Of a stretch of 64,000 nucleotides of DNA, positions 1 to 8,649 are shown in pieces. Origin of the DNA: Clostridia bacterium (lineage in GTDB: Bacteria > Bacillota > Clostridia > TANB77 > CAG-508). The stretch is taken from assembly GCA_022792135.1 (NCBI GenBank), contig JAAWAM010000009.1:24165-88164 (forward strand), given 5' to 3'. Numbering within the stretch: position 1 is the first letter of the stretch; each line of letters begins with the position of its first letter. The notes under the pieces were generated by a model. That model searched no databases, was not told the DNA's origin, and saw only the letters and a program-made list of their open reading frames with translations. Both the position numbers and the translations under genes were made by a program.

Positions 1-152
1 TTTGTATCTTCTCCTTTTACTGACTTTATGATATTAGGTACATTAAATCCTACAACAATTAGTAGTAATATAATGAATGTTGATATAACAAAAGATTTTC
101 TTTTTACCATCTCTTTTATCGTGAATCTCATAACAGTTATAATATCTCTCAT
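1..152 (-). CDS. ABC-2 type transporter permease, N-terminal part (runs off the window)
   Basis: The minus strand reads from an ATG at 152 to the window edge, giving about 50 residues that begin MRDIITVMRFTIKEMVKRKS, followed by a hydrophobic stretch (STFIILLLIVVGF) that looks like the first membrane segment. An AGGAGT-like ribosome site lies just upstream, overlapping the stop of the ATPase gene. The short basic cytoplasmic start followed by one helix is typical of NatB/YhaP-type ABC-2 permeases. The immediately upstream ATPase gene supports this, because the pair would form one exporter. Only the N-terminus is visible, so the substrate cannot be named (sodium or drug export is usual in this family). 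Confidence 0.75.
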   Translation of the reverse strand, partial: MRDIITVMRFTIKEMVKRKSFVISTFIILLLIVVGFNVPNIIKSVKGEDT

Positions 153-153
153 T

Positions 154-1044
154 TTACTCCCCTACCTTTTCTATAAAAATATCATTTAATGTTGGTTTTT
201 TTATCTCGAACTTATTGACTTTCTTTCCCTCTGTTACTAATCGATTCAAAAGATTATGTGCTTTTTGTTCTTCTGTTATTTTTATCACATAATTATGATT
301 TGTCTCGTTTTCCACTGTTAGCTCTAACTCTTCAATATACTGACTAATGTCTTCTTCTACCCCAACTTCTACTCGATTGGCTGGATACGTTTCTTTAATT
401 TCTTTTAAGTTTCCTTGTAATACGGTTTTACCTTTATTTAAAATTAGGATATCACTGCAAAACTCTTCTATGGTTGCCATTTGATGGGCTGACATGATAA
501 CATATTTTCCATTTTTGACTAAATCAATGATAATATTTTTTAATATTTCTGTATTAACAGGATCTAATCCACTAAATGGTTCATCTAATACGACCAATTC
601 TGGATTATGAATAACAGCAGTCATAAATTGTATTTTTTGTTGATTTCCTTTGGAAAGTTTTTCTGCTGGTAATGTTAAATATTCTTCTACTTTTAATTTC
701 TTTGCCCATTGCTCAATTGCTTGTTCTGCTTCTTGTTTTTTCATCCCTTTTAATTCTGCAAAATACATTAATTGGTCTAGTATTTTGGTTTTAGGATATA
801 CGCCTCTTTCTTCTGGTAGATATCCGAAATTGACTGATTTTCTATCAACTGCTTTTCCTTTCCAAGTAATTTCGCCGCTGTCTTTTTTTATAATGCCTAG
901 TAACATTCGAATCGTTGTTGTTTTTCCTGCCCCATTTGTTCCTAGCAATCCATAAACTCCTGGCTTATCTAAACACAAAGAAACATTTTCAACTGCTTGT
1001 TTTCCAACAAATGATTTGGATACATTTTCTAATTTTAAACTCAT
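154..1044 (-). CDS. ABC transporter ATP-binding protein (NatA/YhaQ type)
   Basis: This 296-residue protein is an ABC ATPase that powers export with the permease encoded directly downstream; the start of that gene nearly touches this stop. The Walker A (GTNGAGKT) is at residues 35-42. The signature is LSKGNQQ, a usual NatA-like variant of LSGGQ. Walker B is LVVLDEP, and the H-loop histidine is in MSAHQM. The C-terminal ~80 residues resemble the DUF4162 extension found in sodium/drug exporter ATPases. The gene follows hisS closely. The substrate is not determinable from sequence alone. Confidence 0.88.
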   Translation of the reverse strand: MSLKLENVSKSFVGKQAVENVSLCLDKPGVYGLLGTNGAGKTTTIRMLLGIIKKDSGEITWKGKAVDRKSVNFGYLPEERGVYPKTKILDQLMYFAELKGMKKQEAEQAIEQWAKKLKVEEYLTLPAEKLSKGNQQKIQFMTAVIHNPELVVLDEPFSGLDPVNTEILKNIIIDLVKNGKYVIMSAHQMATIEEFCSDILILNKGKTVLQGNLKEIKETYPANRVEVGVEEDISQYIEELELTVENETNHNYVIKITEEQKAHNLLNRLVTEGKKVNKFEIKKPTLNDIFIEKVGE

Positions 1045-1065
1045 TTTACATTCTCTCTTTCTTTT

Positions 1066-2373
1066 TTAAAACTTCAATTCCTCAATTTCTTCAAAAGGAA
1101 CTTCTTTTTCCTCACCTGTTTCCATATTTTTTACCTTACATTGATTGGCACGAATCTCATCTTCTCCGATAATGATAACATATGGAATTTCTAACTTATC
1201 GGCATACTTAAATTTAGCCTTCAATTTTTTGCGGTTCAAATAAATCTCTGTTTTGACACCATTGTTTCTTAATTTATTTGCCAAACGAATTGGTACACTC
1301 AAATCTTCCAACATAGGAATAATTAGAACATCTGCAATTGATTTTTTAGTGGCTTGGACTAAATTTAGTTCATTTAGTTTAAAAAATAAACGTGTTAAAC
1401 CAATAGAAACTCCAACACCAGGTAATTTCTTATCTGTATAATATTCTGCTAAATTTTCATACCTTCCACCTGAACATACACTTCCTAATTCTCGATAATC
1501 ATCTAAAAATGTTTCATATACTGTTCCTGTATAATAATCTAATCCTCTTGCAATGGTTAAATCTACTTTAAAGTTTTCTTCGGCAATACCAAATAATCTC
1601 ATATATTTTACCACATATTCTAATTCTTCTACACCTTGGATAAAAATTTCACTTTCTATTCCGAATTCTTTTAATTTTGCAATTTTTTCATCTGATGTTC
1701 CTTCTATTTCTATAAAGTTAATGATGGTATCAATGGCAGCTTGCATTACTTTCAGTTTTTGTAATTCTTCTATCACTGCCTGTTTTCCAATTTTATCTAT
1801 TTTATCAATCGCTCTTAAAATTTCAACAGAAGCCTCTTTTTGTCCTAAGTTTTCAAATAATCCATTTAAAATTTTTCTATTATTGATTCTAATGGTAAAT
1901 TTATCAAATCCTAAACTTTTAAAAATAGTAGCAATTACACTTGGTAATTCCGCATCATAAATGAGATCTAATTCTCCATCTCCTATCATGTCAATATCAC
2001 ATTGATAAAATTCACGAAATCTTCCTTTTTGTGTTCTTTCTCCTCGATACACTTTTCCAATTTGATATCTTCGAAAAGGAAAACTTAAATTCCCATAATT
2101 TTTAGCCACATATTTAGAAAGTGGTACTGTTAAATCAAATCGTAAAGATAAGTCATTCTCTCCTTTTTGAAAACGATAAATCTGTTTTTCCGTTTCTCCT
2201 CCTGCTTTTGCTAATAATACCTCTGATAATTCAATAACAGGTGTATCCAATGGAAGAAATCCAAATTTTTGATACGTATTTTCAATGGTCTGTTTGATTT
2301 GATTAAATAAGATCTGTTCATTTGGTAATAATTCCATAAAACCTGCTAATGTTCTTGGTTCTGTTTTAGCCAT
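1066..2373 (-). CDS. hisS: histidyl-tRNA synthetase
   Basis: This class II aminoacyl-tRNA synthetase charges tRNA-His with histidine. It shows class II motif 2 (FRREFYQCDIDMIG-like, seen as FREFYQCDIDMIG), the HisRS-specific ARGLDYYTGTVYE and GGRYENL motifs, and a C-terminal anticodon-binding domain from about residue 330. Its ~435 residues are normal for bacterial HisRS. Two ATGs are possible. The downstream one (2373, protein starting MAKTEPRTL) has AAGG nine bases upstream, whereas the upstream one at 2382 directly abuts that AAGG, so I chose 2373. It lies 15 bases after an MBL-fold hydrolase gene, in the common clostridial rel-MBL-hisS order. No CGG codon was seen. Confidence 0.93.
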   Translation of the reverse strand: MAKTEPRTLAGFMELLPNEQILFNQIKQTIENTYQKFGFLPLDTPVIELSEVLLAKAGGETEKQIYRFQKGENDLSLRFDLTVPLSKYVAKNYGNLSFPFRRYQIGKVYRGERTQKGRFREFYQCDIDMIGDGELDLIYDAELPSVIATIFKSLGFDKFTIRINNRKILNGLFENLGQKEASVEILRAIDKIDKIGKQAVIEELQKLKVMQAAIDTIINFIEIEGTSDEKIAKLKEFGIESEIFIQGVEELEYVVKYMRLFGIAEENFKVDLTIARGLDYYTGTVYETFLDDYRELGSVCSGGRYENLAEYYTDKKLPGVGVSIGLTRLFFKLNELNLVQATKKSIADVLIIPMLEDLSVPIRLANKLRNNGVKTEIYLNRKKLKAKFKYADKLEIPYVIIIGEDEIRANQCKVKNMETGEEKEVPFEEIEELKF

Positions 2374-2388
2374 ATTTCTCATCCTTTC

Positions 2389-3036
2389 TTATATTAGTTT
2401 TGGTTTTAATTCTAAATAAATTGGTTTCTCATCTTTAATTCTAGTACTTAATCCATGCCCTGGATAACAAATCGTCTCATTTGGTAGTACCATTAGTTTA
2501 TGTGTAATGGAATCCATAATTTCTTCTATGCTACCAGTTGGCACATCGGTTCTCCCCCAAGTTCCTCTAAATAACGTATCTCCTGAAAATAAGCAATTTT
2601 CTTTTTCACAATAAAGACAAGTACCACCTTTGGTATGACCTGGTGTATGAATAACTCTAAATTGTAAATTTCCTAAATGAATCAAATCTTGGTCATCGAT
2701 TCTAGAATCTGCTTCCAGTTCAATTTTTTCTTCCTTAATATACGGTGTTAAATTAATTTCAGCATCATTCAATCCTTCTGCATCCTCACGATGAATTAAA
2801 ATTTTCCCACCACATCGATTCTTTAACTCTGTTACTCCACAAATGTGATCTCCATGGCAATGAGTCAAATAAATATATTTTAATTTCCCACCTAAAATAT
2901 GTATCATTTCCTCTATTTTTTCAGCCTCACCTGCTGGGTCAATTACCATTATCTCTTTTGATTCTTCCTCTAATAGGATATAACAATTTGTTGGGTCACC
3001 TACCCAAGTATCTATCTTTCGTTCTTTTAAAATCAT
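2389..3036 (-). CDS. MBL-fold metallo-hydrolase (glyoxalase II-like)
   Basis: This 215-residue metallo-beta-lactamase-fold hydrolase carries the metal-binding HCHGDH motif (LTHCHGDHICG, around residue 58-65). Further metal ligands are seen in HTPGHTKGG, FSGDTLF and YPGHG. The size and motif set match the YqgX/GloB-like hydrolases that sit between rel and hisS in many Clostridia. Hydroxyacylglutathione hydrolase is a frequent automatic name, but no substrate is established for this branch. It is co-oriented with rel upstream and hisS downstream and is probably co-transcribed with them. Confidence 0.85.
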   Translation of the reverse strand: MILKERKIDTWVGDPTNCYILLEEESKEIMVIDPAGEAEKIEEMIHILGGKLKYIYLTHCHGDHICGVTELKNRCGGKILIHREDAEGLNDAEINLTPYIKEEKIELEADSRIDDQDLIHLGNLQFRVIHTPGHTKGGTCLYCEKENCLFSGDTLFRGTWGRTDVPTGSIEEIMDSITHKLMVLPNETICYPGHGLSTRIKDEKPIYLELKPKLI

Positions 3037-3113
3037 TTCTTATTCCTTTCCTTGCTTTTTTAGTACTCTTTTTGGTCTTTTTGGGGACAGGTCTTGACAG
3101 ATTATTTTAAATC

Positions 3114-3148
3114 AATGGCTAAAGAAGAACCGTCCCTAATTAGCCATT
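3114..3148. repeat. dispersed palindromic repeat, copy 1 (after rel)
   Basis: A 35-bp palindrome with 9-bp ends AATGGCTAA/TTAGCCATT encloses the core AAGAAGAACCGTCCC. The same unit occurs near 31599-31634 and 52641-52676, and the core recurs at 19787-19830. The TAA stop codon of rel (3147-3149) overlaps its edge. A degenerate GGGGACAGGTCTTGACAG core lies just to the left at about 3082. It is probably a REP-like element. No transposase gene is present in the window. Confidence 0.75.
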
Positions 3149-5348
3149 ATTTTTTTCTTCTTACTTCATATACACTTTCTACTTTTCGAATGACTTTGAT
3201 GGCTTTGTTTAATTCGTCTAAACTTTCTACTTCTAATGTAATATCGATAATGGCAATTTTTTCTTTGGTGGTTTTGGTATTTACGCCTAATATTTTAGCC
3301 TTGGTAGTTCCAATTTCTTTTAAGATATCTAACAATAAACCTGTTCTATCATTTGCATTCACTTGGATATCTACTTGATAAGATGCTTTTTCTTCTTGAT
3401 ACCATTGTACCTCTATCATCCTATTTTCTTCTGATAATAGGTCATGGATATTGGTACAGTCTTTTCTATGAACTGATACCCCTCTTCCTTTTGTGATGTA
3501 TCCTACAATTTCATCTCCTGGAAGGGGATTGCAACATTTTGATAATTTGACTAAACAGTTGTCAATTCCTTTTACAATAATTCCTGAATTAGATGGTTTC
3601 GGTTTTGGTCTTTGGTTCTTTGCTTTGGCTAATTCTTGTATTTTGGCTTCGATTTCTTCTTCTTGATGTTCTTTTCTATATTCTTGTAACATTCTTGCAA
3701 TAATTTTGACTGGAGAATTTGCTCCAAACCCGACTGCTGCATACATTTCCTCTAAGTTCTTATATTTATATTTATCCATCATAGGTTCCAAATATTCTGG
3801 TTTAAATAGAGCAGAATGGCTTAATCCAATTCTTTTTAATTCTTTTTCAATGAGTTCTTTTCCTTTTTCAATATTTTCTGCTTTTTGTGCTTTTTTGAAC
3901 CAACTTCTAATTTTGTTTTTAGCACTCGAACTTTTGATAAATTTAAGCCAGTCTTGACTTGGTCCTTTGGAGTTATCTGCTGTTATGATTTCTACGATGT
4001 CTCCACTTTTTAATGGTGTGATAATTGGCATCATTTTACTATTAATCTTACAACCTGTCATATGATGTCCAATTTCAGCATGGATGTTATAGGCAAAGTC
4101 AATTGGTGTTGCTCCCCTTGGCAATACTTTAATGGCTCCTTTTGGCGTAAATACATAAACTTCATCCTCAAATAATTCTGTTTTTAAGGTGTCTAAAAAT
4201 TCCTGTGGGTCTTGCATTTCTTTTTGCCATTCTAAAGTCTCTCGTAGCCAAGCTAACTTGTCTCCTTCTACTTTTACCGATTGTTTTTTTCCAAAATAGC
4301 TTTGCTCTTTATAAGCCCAGTGGGCTGCAATACCAAATTCTGCGATTCGGTGCATTTCCCATGTACGAATTTGTACCTCAAATGGAGTCCCCTTTTCTCC
4401 TAATAGTGTTGTATGAATCGATTGATACATATTGGGTTTTGGTACTGCTATATAGTCTTTGAATCGTCCAGGCATAGGATTGTATAATTCATGTACCACT
4501 CCTAATGCCGCATAACAGTCTTTGACAGAGTTGACTAAAATTCTAAGAGCAAACAGATCATAAATTTGGTCTAAGGTTTTATTGTCTCGTTTCATTTTTT
4601 TATGAATACTATATAAGTGCTTTGCTCTTCCTGTTACTTCTGCTTCTATTTTTTGTTTTTTTAAAGCAACTCGAATATCCTCCATAATCTTTTCAATAAA
4701 TCTTAGTCTTTCGTCTCTTTTCTTATTAATTCCTTCTACTAATTCATGGTATTCTTCTGGATGTAAATATTTAAAGGCTAAGTCTTCTAATTCCCATTTT
4801 AAAGAATATAAACCCAAACGATTAGCAAGTGGTGCATATAGTTCCATTGTTTCTTTGGCATTGGCAATTTGTCTATCTCTTTTTAAATGTTTTAGGGTTC
4901 TCATATTATGAAGTCTATCTGCTAATTTAATTAAAATCACGCGAATGTCTTTTCCCATGGCAAGAAACATTTTTCGATAGTCTTCTACTTGTTGTTCTTC
5001 AACAGAGGCAAAAGAAATATTACTAAGTTTGGTAACTCCTGCTACCATATCTGATATTTCTTGTCCAAATTCTTTTGTGATATCATTTTGTGTTACTTCT
5101 GTATCTTCTACTACATCGTGTAAAAGGGCTGCACAGATGGTACTATCATCTAATCCTATGTCTGCTAAAATATAAGCAACATTAAGAGGATGAATGATAT
5201 AAGGTTCACCAGAACGTCTACATTGATCTCCATGGTGATTTTTTGCATAGTGATAGGCTCTTAGGATTAATTTGTGATCCACTCTTCTTGTATGTTGTTT
5301 TCTTTTTAAAATGATATCTTGTATGGTTATTTCTTTCGTTTCTTGCAT
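3147..5348 (-). CDS. rel: bifunctional (p)ppGpp synthetase/hydrolase Rel
   Basis: This 733-residue RelA/SpoT-family enzyme makes and degrades (p)ppGpp in the stringent response. The N-terminal HD hydrolase domain keeps its metal residues (H53, and H77-D78 in LLHDVVEDT), so hydrolysis should be active. The synthetase domain follows (RLADRLHNMRTL, then FALRILV and PNMYQSIHTTL). After that come a TGS domain (VYVFTPKGAIKVLPRGATPIDFAY), a zinc-finger-like/RIS segment (LSKCCNPLPGDEIVGY) and a C-terminal ACT domain (TGLLLDILKEIG). An AGGGG ribosome site precedes the ATG at 5348. It is 14 bases downstream of the recoded recJ stop, so recJ and rel probably share a transcript. Confidence 0.95.
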   Translation of the reverse strand: MQETKEITIQDIILKRKQHTRRVDHKLILRAYHYAKNHHGDQCRRSGEPYIIHPLNVAYILADIGLDDSTICAALLHDVVEDTEVTQNDITKEFGQEISDMVAGVTKLSNISFASVEEQQVEDYRKMFLAMGKDIRVILIKLADRLHNMRTLKHLKRDRQIANAKETMELYAPLANRLGLYSLKWELEDLAFKYLHPEEYHELVEGINKKRDERLRFIEKIMEDIRVALKKQKIEAEVTGRAKHLYSIHKKMKRDNKTLDQIYDLFALRILVNSVKDCYAALGVVHELYNPMPGRFKDYIAVPKPNMYQSIHTTLLGEKGTPFEVQIRTWEMHRIAEFGIAAHWAYKEQSYFGKKQSVKVEGDKLAWLRETLEWQKEMQDPQEFLDTLKTELFEDEVYVFTPKGAIKVLPRGATPIDFAYNIHAEIGHHMTGCKINSKMMPIITPLKSGDIVEIITADNSKGPSQDWLKFIKSSSAKNKIRSWFKKAQKAENIEKGKELIEKELKRIGLSHSALFKPEYLEPMMDKYKYKNLEEMYAAVGFGANSPVKIIARMLQEYRKEHQEEEIEAKIQELAKAKNQRPKPKPSNSGIIVKGIDNCLVKLSKCCNPLPGDEIVGYITKGRGVSVHRKDCTNIHDLLSEENRMIEVQWYQEEKASYQVDIQVNANDRTGLLLDILKEIGTTKAKILGVNTKTTKEKIAIIDITLEVESLDELNKAIKVIRKVESVYEVRRKK

Positions 5349-5362
5349 ATTCTACACCCCTT

Positions 5363-7055
5363 TTATATAGATTTCATCATATCTTTGATATTAATTTGTA
5401 AACTGTCAACTCCGCCCAAAGTTATTAATTTCTAGCACTCCTGCTACATCAACTTTATCTCCAATTCTATATTCTTCTGCTAAATACCCTATATTAAATC
5501 CTATGGCATTGATCATGCTGTTTTTGTCTTGTAAGGTTAATTTTAAATGTTTTCCTTCTGATAAAGCTCGAATGGAGTTTATTTTTAGATTTTTAAAAGC
5601 AAATATCGGCATTTTATTGGCTTCTCCAAATGGTTCTAGCTGTTTTATGCTTTCTACCATTTCTTTGCTAATATCACTTAAATTGATTTTGGCATCAATT
5701 TGGATGATTGGCATAATTTCCTCAATATGATTTTGAATAGCAATCTCTTCTAATTGTTTTCGAAATGCTTCTAGCTTGTCCTTTTTTACGGTAATTCCAA
5801 CTGCCATACTATGACCACCAAATTTTTCAATGGTGTCTAAGCATTTCATTAAAGCATCATGTAAATCAAATCCTGGTATACTTCTCCCAGAACCTTTTCC
5901 TACTCCATCTTCTTCAAAACTTAGTAAAATACTTGGTTTAAAATATAGGTCTGTAATTTTGGAAGAAACAATTCCAATAACACCATGATGCCAATTTTCT
6001 CCTCCTACAATGATGGCTTTCTTTTCATTTAAATGTTCTTTTTCTATTTTTTCGACTGCACTTTCTAAAATATTTTTTTCTGTTTCTTGTCTTTGGCGGT
6101 TATGTTCATTTAGTTTTTTCGTTAATTCATTTACTTGGTTTAGATTTTGAGATAAAAATAATTCTAATGCTTCTTCTGCTTTTCCCATTCTTCCACAAGC
6201 ATTAATTCTAGGCGCTACTCCAAAAGAAATTGTGTTAGAATCTATTTTAGAATAACCAGACGCATTAATGATTGACCTTAATCCTATGTTTCTAGTTTGT
6301 TTCACTAACTTTAATCCTAATTTTGCTATGACTCTATTTTCGTCTACTAAAGGGACAATATCAGAAATGGTTCCAATGCATACAATGTCTAAATATTTTA
6401 AATAGGCTTCTTCTTTTAGACCTAATCGAATCCCTAATGCTTGTATTAGTTTAAAAACAACGCCTACACCTGCTAACTCTCGAAATGGATATTGGCTATC
6501 TTTTCTTTTATTATCAATTACTGCAATTGCTTTTGGTAATTCGCTTCCTGTTTCGTGATGGTCGGTTACAATGGTTTGAATTCCTAATGAATTGGCATAT
6601 TCTATTTCCTCTCTTCCTGAGATTCCACAGTCTACGGTAATCATTAGCTGGCACCCTTCTTTTGCGATTTTGTCTATTGCTTTTTGATTGAGCCCATAAC
6701 CTTCTTCTAATCGATTTGGTATATAAAAACTAGTTTCCAATCCTACATCTTTTAAAAAACTTTTTAAAACCGTTATGCTAGTGATACCGTCTACATCATA
6801 GTCTCCATAGATGGTTACTTTTTCTTGATTTTTAATTGCTTTTATGATTCTTTCTACTGCTATTTCCATATCGGTTATTAAAAATGGGTCATAAAAATCT
6901 TTTCTAGTTGGATTCAAAAATAATCTAATTTCCTCTTCTTTTATCCTATTTCGATTCACTAATATGGTAGCTAATAATTCATTTAGCTGATATTTCTCTT
7001 TGATTTGTTCTATTTTTTCTTTGTCTGTTTCATATATTTGCCATTTTTTGTTCAT
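5363..7055 (-). CDS. recJ: single-stranded-DNA exonuclease RecJ, decoded through one +1 frameshift
   Basis: RecJ degrades ssDNA 5'->3' in recombination and repair. Seen: the DHH domain (GDYDVDGITS, VDCGISG, VTDHHETG), the DHHA1 domain (GGENWHHGVIGIVSSKI, GKGSGRSIPGFD, FGGHSMAVG) and a C-terminal OB fold. In the plain frame the protein ends at 5406 after ...EINNFG-R-S-stop, where CGG (5414-5412) is followed by AGT TGA. Skipping the C at 5414 gives ...NNFGGVDSLQINIKDMMKSI and a stop at 5363, the C-terminus I expect for this family. The total is then 563 residues. The start at 7055 has an AGGAGAGGG site. Rel follows 14 bases later. Confidence 0.9.
5411..5414 (-). other. +1 recoding site CGGA in recJ
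   Basis: Minus-strand context is AAC TTT GGG C GGA GTT GAC. Read in zero frame, CGG AGT is followed at once by TGA. With the C skipped, the Gly-Val-Asp of the usual RecJ C-terminus is restored and 17 codons are added (GGA to TAA). No Shine-Dalgarno-like stimulator of the prfB type is visible just upstream. Confidence 0.8.
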
Positions 7056-7175
7056 ATCCCTCTCCTAAATCTAAATTTTCTATTATTGTATAACATTTCG
7101 TCTTTTTTTTAAAGAGTTTTCTTATAATTTCCAAAACTTTTCCGTTCCAAATGGTTAGCTCTTTATATTTTTATT

Positions 7176-7200
7176 TGTTGTATCTCTAGTAGATACAACA
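7176..7200. promoter_or_regulatory. perfect inverted repeat upstream of the XRE regulator gene
   Basis: TGTTGTATCT, a 5-bp spacer, then AGATACAACA form a perfect 10-bp inverted repeat about 60 bp before the XRE regulator ATG, in the divergent region between recJ and that gene. It may be an autoregulatory operator. On the plus strand it is followed by a pyrimidine-rich stretch, so a hairpin role cannot be excluded. Confidence 0.45.
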
Positions 7201-7259
7201 CTTTCCTTTTTTCTTATAAAATTTAAATACATAACTTAAAAGAAGAAAGGAATTATAAA

Positions 7260-7535
7260 ATGTATCAATGTAATAAATATAATGACAAATTAAATGTTTC
7301 TAGTCGAAAAATTAGAGAATTAAGAGAAAAAAATAAATTATCCTTAACCGGTCTTTCTACCAAACTCGCTCTCATGGGAATTGATATTTCCAAACCTTCC
7401 TTACACAAATTAGAAACTGGTAAAAGAATTCTAAAAGATTATGAACTTTATGCTTTATCTCATGTTTTTAAGGTTCCTATTGAAGAATTATTAAATGATT
7501 TTATTTCAGAATTAAAAGACGAAGATGTTGTCTAA
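7260..7535 (+). CDS. XRE-family helix-turn-helix transcriptional regulator
   Basis: This 91-residue protein starts with an ATG preceded by AAAGGAATTATAA. Residues ~15-75 form a Cro/C1-type HTH (IRELREKNKLSLTGLSTKLALMGIDISKPSLHKLETGKRI, then LYALSHVFKVPIEEL). The variant with an insertion between recognition helices (MGIDISKPSLHKLE) is frequent in clostridial housekeeping XRE proteins. It is the first plus-strand gene after the divergent recJ and has a perfect inverted repeat upstream that could be its operator. Its target is unknown. Confidence 0.8.
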   Translation: MYQCNKYNDKLNVSSRKIRELREKNKLSLTGLSTKLALMGIDISKPSLHKLETGKRILKDYELYALSHVFKVPIEELLNDFISELKDEDVV

Positions 7536-7757
7536 TTTTTATCAAAATTTCTTTCTTATTATAGTTATCTCTATTATTTAACTTCTAATAAAATAAATAC
7601 TCTACAGTTCGTTTTTTATTTTATTTCATCTTTTCTAACATTTATCTTTCTAAAATCGTCATTATTTTTAAAAAAGTTACTTTTTTGACTTGAATTTCTT
7701 TTGCTTTTAGTATAAGATAGGAAAGAAAGTAAGAGAGATTACTGAAGGAGGAAAAAA

Positions 7758-8540
7758 ATGCCAAGAAAAACAAAAGAACAAGCAAAATTAACAACAAAAG
7801 AAAAAGGAGAAAAAAAGAAAACTACCACTACCAAAAAAACAGAAGCTACCAAAAAGAAAACTTCTACTGCTAAAAAAACAACCACTAAAACTGCAACTAC
7901 TAAAACGACCAAAAAGAAAAACACTAACACACGAAAAAAAACAACCACAAAAAAAGCACCCAAAAAACAAATCGAAATTGTGGAATATTATGACCTACCT
8001 TATCGCTACAATCAAACTATTGTAAAGGTTTTAGCCCAAACCCCTACTCATTTATTCATTTATTGGGATATTTCTGACGAAGATAGGAAAAACTTTGAAA
8101 AACAATATGGAGAAAATTTCTTTCACACCACAAAACCAATCTTAATGGTTTATAACGATACCATGGGTTATCAATTTGAAGTAGAAATTAACGACTTTGC
8201 TAACAGTTGGTATTTACACGTTCCTGATAGCAAATGTAATTATCGAATCGAACTTGGTAGACGTCCTATTACCAAAAATGAAAAATTAAATGTAGATTAT
8301 GTCTATATTTCCACCTCAAATGAAATCGAATCACCAAATGATAAAATATTATTTGACCATAACCAAAAAATGGTCTATTTTAGAGATGTAAAAACTGGTG
8401 CCCAAACCGAAAAATCCCTTCCAAAACTTTCTTTTATTCGAAATATGGGAAAAATTTATAATATTTACGATTTCTATCAAACCATCTATCAAAATGAAAA
8501 CGTTGGAAAAATTTTCGATGCTTCCAATCCAACTTCTTAA
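7758..8540 (+). CDS. DUF4912 domain protein with Lys/Thr-rich N-terminus
   Basis: This is a 260-residue protein. Residues 1-75 are an extremely Lys/Thr-rich low-complexity tail (repeats of TKK, TTTKK), probably disordered and able to bind nucleic acid or polyanions. From ~77 onward comes a DUF4912-type domain (YYDLPYRYNQTIVKVLAQTPTHLFIYWDI, then YYLHVPDS-like WYLHVPDSKCNYRIELG). The GGAGGAAAAAA site fixes the start at 7758. It sits directly before the GH57 branching-enzyme gene, a pairing I know from other Clostridia, which suggests a link to glucan metabolism. Its molecular role is unknown. Confidence 0.8.
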   Translation: MPRKTKEQAKLTTKEKGEKKKTTTTKKTEATKKKTSTAKKTTTKTATTKTTKKKNTNTRKKTTTKKAPKKQIEIVEYYDLPYRYNQTIVKVLAQTPTHLFIYWDISDEDRKNFEKQYGENFFHTTKPILMVYNDTMGYQFEVEINDFANSWYLHVPDSKCNYRIELGRRPITKNEKLNVDYVYISTSNEIESPNDKILFDHNQKMVYFRDVKTGAQTEKSLPKLSFIRNMGKIYNIYDFYQTIYQNENVGKIFDASNPTS

Positions 8541-8543
8541 AAC

Positions 8544-8624
8544 GAGACACTAAGGACAGTTAAACGTGTCTCATTTTAATTCGAATACCAAAAATATAAG
8601 AAACACTTTTAACTGTCTTAGTGT
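8544..8624 (+). promoter_or_regulatory. mutually exclusive hairpins between DUF4912 and GH57 genes
   Basis: Hairpin A pairs GAGACAC (8544-8550) with GTGTCTC (8566-8572) and is followed by ATTTTAATT, like a weak terminator. Hairpin B pairs ACACTAAGGACAGTTAA (8547-8563) with TTAACTGTCTTAGTGT (8609-8624) with one bulge. The two share the same left arm and cannot form together, which is an attenuator-like layout in the leader of the GH57 gene. Confidence 0.4.
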
Positions 8625-8649
8625 TTCAAATTTAACAAAGGAGAATATC

